From assembly GCF_025725685.1 (NCBI RefSeq), contig NZ_CP107008.1:2418001-2482000 (forward strand): 64,000 nucleotides of DNA. The letters are read 5' to 3'. Each line of letters starts with the position of its first letter. Position 1 is the stretch's first letter. Positions 51,579-60,389 of the stretch are shown here, one piece after another. Source of the stretch: Halomonas sp. M4R1S46 (GTDB lineage Bacteria; Pseudomonadota; Gammaproteobacteria; Pseudomonadales; Halomonadaceae). The notes under the pieces are model-generated. The model made no database searches. It was not told the origin of the DNA and was given only the letters and a program-made list of their open reading frames with translations. The translations under genes were made by a program, and so were the position numbers.

Positions 51579-52506
51579 GCATCGCCCGCACGCCTCGCGA
51601 CTCTTCCCCGTCGTCCTGGCCGTTGCCACCCTGCTGCTGCTGGTACAGGCCCTGTGGTTCTACCTGATGGGCGACTATGGCCGCATCCTGCTGCCGGCCC
51701 TGCTGTCACCGGTGATGCTGGTGGCGACCCTGCTGGCGGCGGGGGCTCACTCCCCCTCCCGGGCGTCGGCCTACCTGGTGCTGATCTGCGGCTTTCTGCT
51801 GACCGCCGTGGAGCTGCCTCGCCAGGCCGGCCTGCCCGCCTTGTGGGTGGGCCTGCCGCCGGTACTGGCGCTGTTGCTGCTGCCGCTGGGCCCGGCCATG
51901 CTGCTCAACCTGGCATTGACGCCGATCTGGCTGGCCCTGCTGGGCAACGGGGAGCCGGAGCGGGATCTGCTGCTCGTCTACCTGGCCCTGGTGGCGGTGG
52001 CCGCCCTGGTGCCCTGGGAGCGACTCCGCCAGCAGGCGCTGCTGCGCGCCACCGATCCCTGGGAGCGCGAGTGCCGGGCCGTCACCCGTGACAGCCTGCA
52101 CGAGCGCCTGGCCGGCGAGTTCGAGCGGGCCGAATTCCTCGAATGCCCCCTGGCGGTACTGCTGATCCACCTGCCCCAGGTCGACATGGCCGGCGAGCAG
52201 TTCGGCGCCAAGGCCCGTACGGCACTGCTCGAGGGACTCTGCCGAGGCGTCATCAGCCGCTGCCGGGAGCATGACGTGCTGGGGCGGGAGGGCGACGCCG
52301 CCTTCTGGCTGCTGCTGCCGGACACCACCGAGAGCGGCGCCCTGCTGGTTCGCCATCGCCTCACCCAGGCCCTGAGCCAGGTGGTGCTGGTGGAGACCGG
52401 CCCCTTGCAGCTGCGCACCCGGCTCGCCTTTCCCCGCCCAGACGAGACCTGGCCGCATTTCGAGCAGCGCCTGCAGGCCTTGAGCCACAGCCTGGCCGAC
52501 GGCTGA
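51571..52506 (+). CDS. Membrane protein with degenerate GGDEF-like domain
   Basis: 311 residues. Five or six hydrophobic helices (about 10-155), then a C-terminal domain. RDSLHERLAGEFERAEFLECPLAVLLIHLPQ, LLEGLCRGVISRCREHDVLGREGDAAFWLLLPDT and LLVRHRLTQAL follow the diguanylate-cyclase fold in order. The GGDEF loop itself reads GREGDAAF, so cyclase activity is unlikely; such domains can still bind GTP or c-di-GMP. It is coupled to the preceding membrane-protein gene. Likely an inner-membrane sensory or scaffold protein. Confidence 0.65.
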   Translation: MDEHRPHASRLFPVVLAVATLLLLVQALWFYLMGDYGRILLPALLSPVMLVATLLAAGAHSPSRASAYLVLICGFLLTAVELPRQAGLPALWVGLPPVLALLLLPLGPAMLLNLALTPIWLALLGNGEPERDLLLVYLALVAVAALVPWERLRQQALLRATDPWERECRAVTRDSLHERLAGEFERAEFLECPLAVLLIHLPQVDMAGEQFGAKARTALLEGLCRGVISRCREHDVLGREGDAAFWLLLPDTTESGALLVRHRLTQALSQVVLVETGPLQLRTRLAFPRPDETWPHFEQRLQALSHSLADG

Positions 52507-52542
52507 CCCCCGCCGCAGCGGATCACGACAACGGAGAGTCAC

Positions 52543-53946
52543 GTGAACCTTGCCGACACCCTCTACCAACTGACGCCCTCGCCGCCGCTGCTGGTCGCCC
52601 TCATCGCCACCATCGCGCTGATCGAATCCCTCGCCCTGGTGGGCCTGCTGGTACCGGGTGTGGTATTGATCACCGCCGCCGCCTCCATGGCCGGCCACCA
52701 GGAGGTGGCCGTCGGCACGGTGCTGGCCGCGGCCTTTCTCGGCGCCGTGGTCGGCGATGGCCTCAGCTTCTGGATCGGCTACACCCAGCGTGAGCGCGTC
52801 ACCACCCTGTGGCCCCTGTCGCGGTATCCGGAATGGCTCGCCCGGGGCGCCCGCTTCTTCCAGCGCCACGGCCCGCTCTCGGTGCTGCTGGGGCGCTTCG
52901 TCGGCCCGGTGCGCCCCGTGGTGCCGCTGATCGCCGGCATGATGCACATGCCGCCGCGCACCTTCACCTGGGCGAACCTCGGCTCGGCGCTGCTGTGGGC
53001 ACCGGCCTATGTCCTGCCGGGCTACCTCCTGGGGCGCGCCTGGCAGCGCCTGCCGGGCTTTCCCGATGCACTGCGGCCGTGGCTGGTGGGGCTCGGCGTG
53101 ATGGTGGTGGTACTGGCGCTGATCTTCTCCTGGCTGCGCCACCAGACCCATCGCCATGGCCTGGTCTACCGGGGACTGGCACGCCTGTCCCGACACCACC
53201 CCCGTGGCCGGTTGGCCTGGCGCCTGCTGGCGCGCCCCCATGACCGGGAGCCGCCGCTGGGCACCTGGCTGCTGCTGGTGGCCTCGCTGACGGCGCTGTC
53301 GGCCTGGACCCTGGTGGTGCTGCATCACGACGGCCCGCTGCCGATGGATGAACGTCTCGACGCCGCCATGGCGGCGCTGGCGATCCCCGGCCTGGCATGG
53401 CTGGCCGAGCGGATGGCCGAGATCGGCGACCTCTATGGCGTGATCGCCCTGACCCTGCCCTGGGGCCTGTGGCTACTGTGGCGGGGACATCGGGCGGCCT
53501 TCGGCCATGTCGCCGCCGGCCTGCTCGGCATCTCGCTGCTGAACACCCTGGGCAAGGCGGCACTCGGCCGCGCCCGGCCCAGCGTGCCGGACTACCTGGC
53601 CGACTCGCTGGCCTACCCCAGCGCCCACACCTCCACCGCCGTGGTGGTGTTCGGCCTGGCGGCCGCCTTCACGGCCCAGGAGCTGCCGTTGGGGCGGCGC
53701 TTCTGGGTCTACTGGGGGGCCATTGCCGTGGTGGTGCCCATGGCGCTGTCGCGACTGGTGATCGGCGTTCACTGGCTGAGCGACCTGGTCGGCGGCGCCC
53801 TGCTGGGACTCGTGGTCTGCGCCTTGGTGCAACTGGCCTGGCAGCGCCATCCCCGCGCGCCCCTGGCCCCCTGCCCCTGGCCGCTGCTGGCGGTGGCCTC
53901 CCTGGGACTGAGCGTCGCCCGGGTGGCCTGGCTGGGCCCGGCCTAG
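52543..53946 (+). CDS. DedA-PAP2 fusion membrane protein
   Basis: 467 residues. The N-terminal half (to about 200) is a DedA/SNARE-associated domain: ESLALVGLLVPGVVLI, LGRFVGPVRPVVPLIAGMMHM. The C-terminal half is a type-2 phosphatidic-acid phosphatase with motifs KAALGRARPSVP, YPSAHTSTA and SRLVIGVHWLSDLVGG. DedA proteins scramble or transport undecaprenyl-phosphate and phospholipids; PAP2 enzymes dephosphorylate undecaprenyl-PP or PA, so the fusion likely acts in lipid-carrier recycling. GTG start at 52543 with GGAGAG upstream. Confidence 0.9.
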   Translation: MNLADTLYQLTPSPPLLVALIATIALIESLALVGLLVPGVVLITAAASMAGHQEVAVGTVLAAAFLGAVVGDGLSFWIGYTQRERVTTLWPLSRYPEWLARGARFFQRHGPLSVLLGRFVGPVRPVVPLIAGMMHMPPRTFTWANLGSALLWAPAYVLPGYLLGRAWQRLPGFPDALRPWLVGLGVMVVVLALIFSWLRHQTHRHGLVYRGLARLSRHHPRGRLAWRLLARPHDREPPLGTWLLLVASLTALSAWTLVVLHHDGPLPMDERLDAAMAALAIPGLAWLAERMAEIGDLYGVIALTLPWGLWLLWRGHRAAFGHVAAGLLGISLLNTLGKAALGRARPSVPDYLADSLAYPSAHTSTAVVVFGLAAAFTAQELPLGRRFWVYWGAIAVVVPMALSRLVIGVHWLSDLVGGALLGLVVCALVQLAWQRHPRAPLAPCPWPLLAVASLGLSVARVAWLGPA

Positions 53947-54120
53947 ACCGGGCTTCGCCCGGAGCTGGAAGGCAGCTTGAATGCGCCACCAAAGGTGTAA
54001 AGCGTTTTCTTCCAGCTTCAAGCTTACGTCCGCGCAGCGGACGATCTTCCGGCTCCCGGCGAAGCCGGGGACTTCCAGCTTCAAGCTCCCGGACGCAGTC
54101 CGGACTCTTCCAGCTTGAAC
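53946..54120. repeat. Alternating CTTCCAGCTTCAAGCT direct repeats and short palindromes
   Basis: CTTCCAGCTTCAAGCT occurs at 54009-54024 and 54072-54087, a shorter variant at about 54107, and an inverted version at about 53963-53981. Between them lie distinct short hairpins: GACCGGGCTTCGCCCGG, CGTCCGCGCAGCGGACG, CCGGCTCCCGGCGAAGCCGG and CCGGACGCAGTCCGG. It fills the gap between convergent genes. Confidence 0.75.
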
Positions 54121-54136
54121 CCGGCACCGCCAGGGG

Positions 54137-54760
54137 TCAGCCCAGCGCCAGCCAGAGCCCTACCCCCACCATCAGGGTGCCGGCGAGCCGGTTGAGCAGC
54201 CGCACGTTACGACTCCTGCCCAGCAGATGACGCAGGGTCTGCCCCCCGGTGGCGTAGATCACCAGCGCCAGGAACTCAATGGTCAGGATGATGGCGACCA
54301 GCCCGGCGAGCTGGCCCGCCAGGGGCCGCGAGGCTGCGAGGAAGGGCGGCAGCAGAGCCACGAAGAACGCCCAGCCCTTGGGGTTGGCTACCGCCGTGAC
54401 GAACCCCTGTACGGCCAGCTCGCGACGCCCCGCCGTCACTTGGGCATCCAGCGTCTCGGGAATCGCCATGCGCCCCCGCGAACGCCACATCATGACCCCC
54501 AGATAGCCCAGGTAGGCACCGCCCACCCACTTGAAGACCGCGAAGAGTTCCGGCAGGCGCAGCATCAGCGCGGCCACGCCGGCCCCCGCGGCGACCGCCA
54601 CCAGGCCCACGCCGACCAGCTCGCCGGCCATCATCCACAGGGTGCGTCGCACGCCCTGGGTCATCCCCAGCACCATGGCCAGGGTCATGCACATCCCCGG
54701 GGTCAGCGAGACGAGCAGGAAGGTCGGCACGAAGACCGAGAGCACCGAAAGCGTGATCAT
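54137..54760 (-). CDS. LysE/RhtB-family amino-acid exporter
   Basis: 207 residues, about six helices. The family signature VSLTPGMCMTLAMVLGMTQGVRRTLWMMAGE is near the N-terminus (residues 18-48), with LFAVFKWVGGAYLGYLGVMMWRS and a C-terminal NRLAGTLMVGVGLWLAL. Likely effluxes amino acids such as homoserine, threonine or leucine; substrate not determinable. It is convergent with the DedA-PAP2 gene. Confidence 0.92.
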   Translation of the reverse strand: MITLSVLSVFVPTFLLVSLTPGMCMTLAMVLGMTQGVRRTLWMMAGELVGVGLVAVAAGAGVAALMLRLPELFAVFKWVGGAYLGYLGVMMWRSRGRMAIPETLDAQVTAGRRELAVQGFVTAVANPKGWAFFVALLPPFLAASRPLAGQLAGLVAIILTIEFLALVIYATGGQTLRHLLGRSRNVRLLNRLAGTLMVGVGLWLALG

Positions 54761-54849
54761 GAAAATGACATCCTTGTCGTCACGGTACGCCTAGTGTGGC
54801 GGTCAGACGTGACCCCTTGATGATTCAGGAAAGCTGACCATTTCCCCCT

Positions 54850-55464
54850 CTACTCTCCCCAGCGCGGCATCAGGCTGTGCTCGATACCCAGCTGGTTGAG
54901 GATGCGCGCAACGATGAAATCGATCAGCTCGTCGACCGAGGCCGGCCGGTGGTAGAACCCCGGCGCCGCCGGCAGTACCACGGCACCGAGACGGCTCAGG
55001 TCGAGCATGTGCTGCAGGTGGATCGCCGAGAGCGGCGTCTCCCGGGGGACCAGGATCAGCCGGCGGCGTTCCTTGAGGGCCACGTCGGCGGCCCGCTCGA
55101 TCAGGTTGTTGCTGGCCCCGCAGGCCACCGCCGAGAGGGTCCCGGTGGAACAGGGACAGATCACCATCGCCGAGCTGGCCCCCGAGCCCGAGGCCACCGG
55201 CGCCATCCAGTCCTCGCGGCCGAAGCAGCGGATCTGCCCGGGCCGCGCCCCGCTGCGCTGGCCGAGCACCGCGGCGAGGCGATCGGGACGGGCGGGCAGC
55301 TCGACCTCCGTCTCGGTGGCGATGACCAGGTGCGCGGCCTTGGAGATCATCACCCAGACCTCGTGGTCCGCCGCCACCAGGGCATCGATCAGGCGCAGCC
55401 CGTACTGGGCCCCGGAGGCCCCGGTGATGGCCACGGTGACGGGCGCCCGGAAGGCATCAGCCAT
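54850..55464 (-). CDS. ubiX: Flavin prenyltransferase UbiX
   Basis: 204 residues. It makes prenylated FMN for UbiD decarboxylase in ubiquinone synthesis. VTVAITGASGAQYGLRLI at the N-terminus, then PVASGSGASSAMVICPCSTGTLSAVACG, and RRRLILVPRETPLSAIHLQHML are typical. The start at 55464 overlaps the mpl stop by 8 nt, so it is coupled to mpl. No ubiD is in the window. Confidence 0.95.
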   Translation of the reverse strand: MADAFRAPVTVAITGASGAQYGLRLIDALVAADHEVWVMISKAAHLVIATETEVELPARPDRLAAVLGQRSGARPGQIRCFGREDWMAPVASGSGASSAMVICPCSTGTLSAVACGASNNLIERAADVALKERRRLILVPRETPLSAIHLQHMLDLSRLGAVVLPAAPGFYHRPASVDELIDFIVARILNQLGIEHSLMPRWGE

Positions 55465-56836
55465 GGGCGACCTCCAGGGCGGCGAGCAGCCGCTCGTGGA
55501 TGCCCCCGAAGCCGCCATTGGACATCACCACGATGCGGTCATGGGGCCTGGCCTCGGCGACCAGGGCGGCGACCAGGGCCTCCAGGTCGTCGTACTTCCG
55601 ACCCGGCACCGGGCCGGCCTCGATCAGCGGCGCCAGCGACCAGTCGAGCCCCGCGGGCTGGTACCAATAGGCCGCATCGGCACGGGCCACGCTGTCGGCG
55701 AGCCGGTCGCGCAGGGTGCCCAGGCGCATGGTGTTGGACCGCGGCTCGATCACCGCCAGCAGCCGCCCCCTGGTGGTGGCCGCCCGCAGGCCCGCCAGGG
55801 TGGCGGCGATGGCCGTGGGGTGGTGGGCGAAGTCGTCGATGACCTGGATGCCGGCCACCTCCCCGCGGACCTCCTGGCGCCGCCGAGGCGTCTCGAAGCG
55901 CGCCAGGGCGGCACAGCCCCGGGCCAGGTCGACGCCGCAGGCGTGGGCGGCGGCCAGCGCCGCCAGGGCATTGCGCGCGTTGTAATCGCCGGTCAGCCCC
56001 CAGTCGACCACGGCGTCCTCCTCGACCTCGCCCTCCCGATGGATGACCCGGAAGCGGCTGGCATCCTCGCGTTCCAGGGCGAAGCGCCAGGGGCTGTCGG
56101 CCGCCTCGCCGAAGCGCGATACCGGCGTCCAGCAGCCCTGGGCGAGCACCCGCTCCAGGGCCGCCTCCCCGTCGGCCACCAGCAGCTGTCCCTTGCCCGG
56201 CACGGTGCGCACCAGGTGATGGAACTGCCGCTCGATGGCCGCGAGGTCCGGGAAGATATCGGCATGGTCGAACTCGAGGTTGCCCAGGATGGCGATCTCG
56301 GGCCGGTAGTGGACGAACTTGGAGCGCTTGTCGAAGAAGGCGGTGTCGTACTCGTCGGCCTCCACCACGAAGGGCGCCTCGGGGGCCCCGAGCCGCGCCG
56401 AGACGCCGAAGTTGCGGGGCACGCCGCCGATCAGGAAACCCGGCGACAGGCCCGCCGACTCGAGCAACCAGGCGGCCAGGCTGGCGGTGGTGGTCTTGCC
56501 GTGGGTACCGGCCACGGCGATGACCCGCCGCCCCGGCAGCACCCGCTCGGCCAGCCACTGGGGCCCGGAGACGTAGGGCAGGCCGGCGTCGAGCACGGCC
56601 TCGACCTCGGGATTGCCACGGGACAGCGCATTGCCGATGATCACCAGGTCGGGCCGCGGCGTGAGATGGTCGGCCGAGTAGCCCTCCATCAGCGCGATCC
56701 CCGCCTCCTCGAGCTGGGTGCTCATGGGGGGGTAGACGTTGGCATCGGCGCCGCTGACCTGATGCCCCTGTTCCCGGGCCAGCAGGGCCAGGCTGCCCAT
56801 GAAGGTGCCGCAGATGCCGAGGATGTGAAGATGCAT
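55457..56836 (-). CDS. mpl: UDP-MurNAc:L-alanyl-gamma-D-glutamyl-meso-DAP ligase
   Basis: 459 residues. It reuses recycled murein tripeptide. MHLHILGICGTFMGSLALLA at the N-terminus, VAVAGTHGKTTTASLAAWLL P-loop, EADEYDTAFFDKRSKFVHY, LGNLEFDHADIFPDL and IQVIDDFAHHPTAIAATLAGL are Mur-ligase motifs in Mpl form. The start at 56836 is preceded by GGAG at 5 nt. The open frame extends upstream, but that part does not match the family. Divergent from the phosphofructokinase. Confidence 0.95.
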   Translation of the reverse strand: MHLHILGICGTFMGSLALLAREQGHQVSGADANVYPPMSTQLEEAGIALMEGYSADHLTPRPDLVIIGNALSRGNPEVEAVLDAGLPYVSGPQWLAERVLPGRRVIAVAGTHGKTTTASLAAWLLESAGLSPGFLIGGVPRNFGVSARLGAPEAPFVVEADEYDTAFFDKRSKFVHYRPEIAILGNLEFDHADIFPDLAAIERQFHHLVRTVPGKGQLLVADGEAALERVLAQGCWTPVSRFGEAADSPWRFALEREDASRFRVIHREGEVEEDAVVDWGLTGDYNARNALAALAAAHACGVDLARGCAALARFETPRRRQEVRGEVAGIQVIDDFAHHPTAIAATLAGLRAATTRGRLLAVIEPRSNTMRLGTLRDRLADSVARADAAYWYQPAGLDWSLAPLIEAGPVPGRKYDDLEALVAALVAEARPHDRIVVMSNGGFGGIHERLLAALEVAHG

Positions 56837-57080
56837 GGAGTCTCCGCTGCCGAAATATCGTGCCGGCGGCCCGGCCGGTGGAAAGCGGCAGACTAGCATG
56901 GCCCCCGCGCACCCTCCAGCGGCCCGCCACGGGCGTCGCGGATCGCCGACGGGATGCAGCCGCAGGGCCGATAGGCTAGAATCGGCGGCCTTGTCCGGAC
57001 CCGAACCGGAAGCGCCCGACACGCCTGGCGAGACGGCCGCCGCGCGCTTCCCTTGATGCGACCAGCAACAGGATAGCCCC

Positions 57081-58340
57081 ATGGCTCAGCACAACGCCTT
57101 CTACGCCCAGTCCGGCGGCGTCACCGCCGTGATCAACGCCAGCGCCTGCGGCGTCATCGAGGCCTGCCGCCGCCACCCCGAGCAGATCGGCAAGGTCTAC
57201 GCCGGCCACAACGGCATCATCGGCGCCCTGACCGAGGACCTGATCGACGTCAGCCGCGAGAGCGACGAGACCATCGCGGCGCTGCGCCACACTCCTGCCG
57301 GCGCCTTCGGCTCCTGCCGCTACAAGCTCAAGGACATCGAGACCCACCGCGCCCAGTACGAGCGCCTGATCGAGGTCTTCAAGGCTCACGACATCCGCTA
57401 TTTCTTCTACAACGGCGGTGGCGACAGCGCCGACACCTGCCTGAAGGTCTCGCAGCTGTCCGAGAAGCTCGGCTATCCGCTCACCGCCATCCACGTCCCC
57501 AAGACCGTGGACAACGACCTGCCGATCACCGACAACTCCCCCGGCTTCGGCAGCGTGGCCAAGTACATCGCCACCTCCACCCTGGAGGCCTCCCTGGACA
57601 TCGCCTCGATGTGCGCCACCTCCACCAAGGTCTTCGTCCTCGAGGTGATGGGCCGCCATGCCGGCTGGATCGCCGCCGCCGGCGCCCTGGCCGGCGAGGG
57701 CGAGGGCGAGCCGCCGCACCTGGTGATCTTCCCCGAGGTGGCCTTCGATCGGGCCGCGGTCATGGCCCGGGTCGAGGAATCCGTCAAGCAGTACGGCTAC
57801 TGCGTGATCGTGGTCTCCGAGGGCGCCCGCTACGAGGACGGCACCTTCCTGGCCGACTCCGGCAACACCGACGCCTTCGGCCACCGCCAGCTGGGCGGTG
57901 TGGCGCCCACGCTGGCCGGCATGATCAAGCAGGACCTGGGCTACAAGTACCACTGGGCGGTGGCCGACTACCTGCAGCGCGCCGCCCGTCACCTGGCCTC
58001 CAAGACCGACGTCGACCAGGCCTATGCGGTGGGCGAGAAGGCCGTGGAGCTGGCGGTCGCCGGGCAGAACGCCCAGATGCCGGCCATCAAGCGCACCGGC
58101 GATGCCCCCTACGGCTGGACCGTCGAGGCCGCCCCGCTGGCCGAGGTCGCCAACCGCGAGAAGTTCATGCCCCGCGACTTCATCCGCGAGGACGGCTTCG
58201 GCATCACCGAGGCCTGCCGCCGCTACCTGTCGCCGCTGATCCAGGGCGAGGACTTCCCGCCGTTCGTCAACGGCCTGCCCGCCGTGGCGCGCCTGGCCAA
58301 GCACCGGGTCGAGCGCAAGCTGCCCGAGTTCAAGATCTGA
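57081..58340 (+). CDS. 6-phosphofructokinase, PPi-dependent type
   Basis: 419 residues. It phosphorylates fructose-6-phosphate. YAQSGGVTAVINASACGVIE at the N-terminus, FYNGGGDSADTCLKVSQ near residue 113 (Asp in place of the ATP-PFK GGDGS pattern), PKTVDNDLPITDNSPGFGS with the catalytic Asp near residue 145, and VMGRHAGWIAAA fit the PPi-PFK class. The donor is inferred to be pyrophosphate, so a ppa gene 2 kb away is worth noting. Halomonads often lack a complete ATP-PFK pathway. Confidence 0.88.
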   Translation: MAQHNAFYAQSGGVTAVINASACGVIEACRRHPEQIGKVYAGHNGIIGALTEDLIDVSRESDETIAALRHTPAGAFGSCRYKLKDIETHRAQYERLIEVFKAHDIRYFFYNGGGDSADTCLKVSQLSEKLGYPLTAIHVPKTVDNDLPITDNSPGFGSVAKYIATSTLEASLDIASMCATSTKVFVLEVMGRHAGWIAAAGALAGEGEGEPPHLVIFPEVAFDRAAVMARVEESVKQYGYCVIVVSEGARYEDGTFLADSGNTDAFGHRQLGGVAPTLAGMIKQDLGYKYHWAVADYLQRAARHLASKTDVDQAYAVGEKAVELAVAGQNAQMPAIKRTGDAPYGWTVEAAPLAEVANREKFMPRDFIREDGFGITEACRRYLSPLIQGEDFPPFVNGLPAVARLAKHRVERKLPEFKI

Positions 58341-58379
58341 GCTGCGAGGTGCCGGGCTACGAGCTGCGGGCCAATTTCC

Positions 58380-58453
58380 AGCTCGTAGCTCGTAGCTCGT
58401 AGCTCGTAGCTCGTAGCTCGTAGCTCGTAGCTCGTAGCTCGTAGCTCGTAGCT
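58380..58453. repeat. Heptanucleotide tandem repeat, about 10.5 copies
   Basis: AGCTCGT repeated about ten times from 58380. Its last three bases overlap the stop codon of the minus-strand kinase gene (CTA, 58452-58454). Immediately left (58358-58378) lies GGCTACGAGCTGCGGG, whose TACGAGCT is complementary to the repeat unit. Confidence 0.95.
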
Positions 58454-60167
58454 AACGAAGCAGCCAGGAGAGCACCAGCAGCAACAGCAGGATCCCCGCC
58501 ACGCCCCGCCAGAACCGGGTCGGCTCGCCCAGCGCGCCGGCCGTCCCACGTCGCGGCTCGCCGGTCACGCGCAGGGCGTGCAGGAACTCCGACAGCCGGC
58601 GGAAGCGCAGGGCCCGCTGCGGCGACAGGGCCCGGCGCAGGGCATCGTCCAGGGCCGGGGAGATCTCCGGGTTGAGGCTCCGGGCGCTGCGGTAGGCCAT
58701 GCGCTCCAGATCGGTATGGCGCAGCAGCTCCTTGAGCGGCAGCTCGTAGGGCAGCGCCCCGGTGAGCAGCCAGTAGACGGTGGAGGCCAGCGAGAACTGG
58801 TCGCTGCGGCGTCCCACCTCGTCGTCCAGGGCATATTCCGGGGCACTGTGCTCGGTGATCCCCACCTGGCGCAGCACCCCCCGGGAGCGGCGGTGGCCGT
58901 CCACATCGCGCAGGTGGCAGGCGCTGAAGTCGGCCAGCACCACCTGGCCGTGGGGGTCGATCAGCACGTTGTCGGGATGTACCCGCTGATGGAGCAGGTC
59001 GCGATGATGCAGCGCCTGGATGGCCTTGCCCAGCTGGACGGCGATATCGAGCCGCTGGTCGAGCCCCGCCTGGGGGTGGCGACGCGCCCATTCGGTGAGC
59101 GTCTCGCCCTCCACGTAGGCCATCAGGTAATAGAGGAAACGCCGCGGTCGGGAGGGCTCCATCACCCGCACCACGAAGGGCGAATGCACCCGTTCCACCA
59201 CCCACTGCTGGAGCAGGAAGTGCTCGAGGTAGGCGTTGCGGTTGGAAAGCTCCGGGCTCGGGGCCTTCATCACCAGGTCGCGGTCGGTGCGCACGTCGCG
59301 GACTCGATAGACCCGGGACTGGGCGGTGCGCGACAGGACCTCGCGCACCTCGAGGCCGTCGAGCCGATCGCCCACGGCCAGTTCCGGCGGGATCGGCAAG
59401 TCACCGTAGACCTTGCCGGGGTGGTCCTGCTCCTCATCGGGCAGGGCATCGATGCGCACCAGCTGGAAGCAGAACTGGTCGCTGCCGTAGCCGCGCTCCC
59501 GGGCACGCTCCCGGGCGGTCTGCGCCAGCCGCTCGCAGGCGGCGTCCAGGTCGCTGGCATCCTCGCGGATCAGCCGCACATAGTCGGAAGGCATCAGGGT
59601 GCCCTGCACGCCCTGGGTGGTGAACAGGAAGATGTCGCCCTGCTTGAGGGGCAGCCGGGCGTAGTCGATGTCGACGCTGGCATCCATGCCGATCGCGCGG
59701 GACGGGTAGCGATAGCCGCCGAGATCGGTCACGTGATCCCGGGACAACTGCTCGAACTCGGCGCCACGCAACCGGAATACCAGGGTGTCACCGACGTGGA
59801 ACAGGTGCGCCTCGCGGCCGCGAAAGACCATGGCCGAGAGCGAACTGACGAAGCCGCCGTCGCTGACCTGGCGGCTCTGGCCGAAACACCAGGCGTTGAG
59901 CGCGCGCAGCACCCGGGTGGCCGCGGTCTTCACCTCCCAGTGGTCGGGAGTGGAGAAGTAGTCGGCCAGAAACCCCCGCACGCTGATGTCACCGGCCTGC
60001 TTGGCCAGGGGGTTGCGGGAGGTGGAGTCACTGATCAGGGCACAGGCACCCTTCGCCGTCAGCAGCGGCGCCTCGGGGAGGCGCACGGACATGGAGCTGC
60101 GATGCCGGCGGCGCTCCGGCGCCACGAAGGCCTGGCCGTAACTCAGTGACAACTGTACGGGTGCCAA
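58452..60167 (-). CDS. Fusion of PP2C-type phosphatase and serine/threonine kinase-like domain
   Basis: 571 residues. Residues about 1-245: PP2C-like phosphatase (GFLADYFSTPDHWEVKT, LSAMVFRGREAHLFHVGDTLVFRL, FLFTTQGVQGTL; the usual ADG motif is LISDSTS). Residues about 265-525: protein kinase fold with DLVMKAP (ATP Lys near 300), but the catalytic loop is LLHQRVHPDNVLID near 395, with Arg where the HRD Asp belongs, and DFG is DFS. A final C-terminal membrane helix (VAGILLLLLVLSWLL) anchors it. The start is TTG at 60167, 8 nt after AAGGAG. Fusions like this occur near nitrate or sulfate assimilation genes in pseudomonads; no such genes are here. Confidence 0.85.
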   Translation of the reverse strand: MAPVQLSLSYGQAFVAPERRRHRSSMSVRLPEAPLLTAKGACALISDSTSRNPLAKQAGDISVRGFLADYFSTPDHWEVKTAATRVLRALNAWCFGQSRQVSDGGFVSSLSAMVFRGREAHLFHVGDTLVFRLRGAEFEQLSRDHVTDLGGYRYPSRAIGMDASVDIDYARLPLKQGDIFLFTTQGVQGTLMPSDYVRLIREDASDLDAACERLAQTARERARERGYGSDQFCFQLVRIDALPDEEQDHPGKVYGDLPIPPELAVGDRLDGLEVREVLSRTAQSRVYRVRDVRTDRDLVMKAPSPELSNRNAYLEHFLLQQWVVERVHSPFVVRVMEPSRPRRFLYYLMAYVEGETLTEWARRHPQAGLDQRLDIAVQLGKAIQALHHRDLLHQRVHPDNVLIDPHGQVVLADFSACHLRDVDGHRRSRGVLRQVGITEHSAPEYALDDEVGRRSDQFSLASTVYWLLTGALPYELPLKELLRHTDLERMAYRSARSLNPEISPALDDALRRALSPQRALRFRRLSEFLHALRVTGEPRRGTAGALGEPTRFWRGVAGILLLLLVLSWLLR

Positions 60168-60307
60168 GAACAAGTCTCCTTGCGGTCGCGCATCTCGCCG
60201 GCCGGGCCGGCCCTTCCATCGGTCCCTCATGATACACCGCCGCCCCCGCCACTGGCTCGTCCCGCAACGCCGCTGCGGGCACCGACCGACCCGGCACCTA
60301 TGTCGGA

Positions 60308-60337
60308 TTGGTAATCGCCGACCTGGCTTCGTATAAT
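60308..60337 (+). promoter_or_regulatory. Candidate sigma70 promoter of ppa
   Basis: TTGGTA, 18 bp, TATAAT, ending 52 nt before the ppa ATG. The -10 is perfect. Confidence 0.65.
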
Positions 60338-60389
60338 TCGCCGGATTTTTCTCCACTCGACCCGGCCATCCGCCAAGAAGGACGCGATC

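Noticed and set aside
53946..54120. CRISPR-like array
   Set aside because: Repeats are 16 bp with irregular spacing and palindromic spacers; no cas genes nearby.
58380..58453. CRISPR-like array
   Set aside because: The repeat is a 7-bp perfect microsatellite with no spacers and no cas genes.
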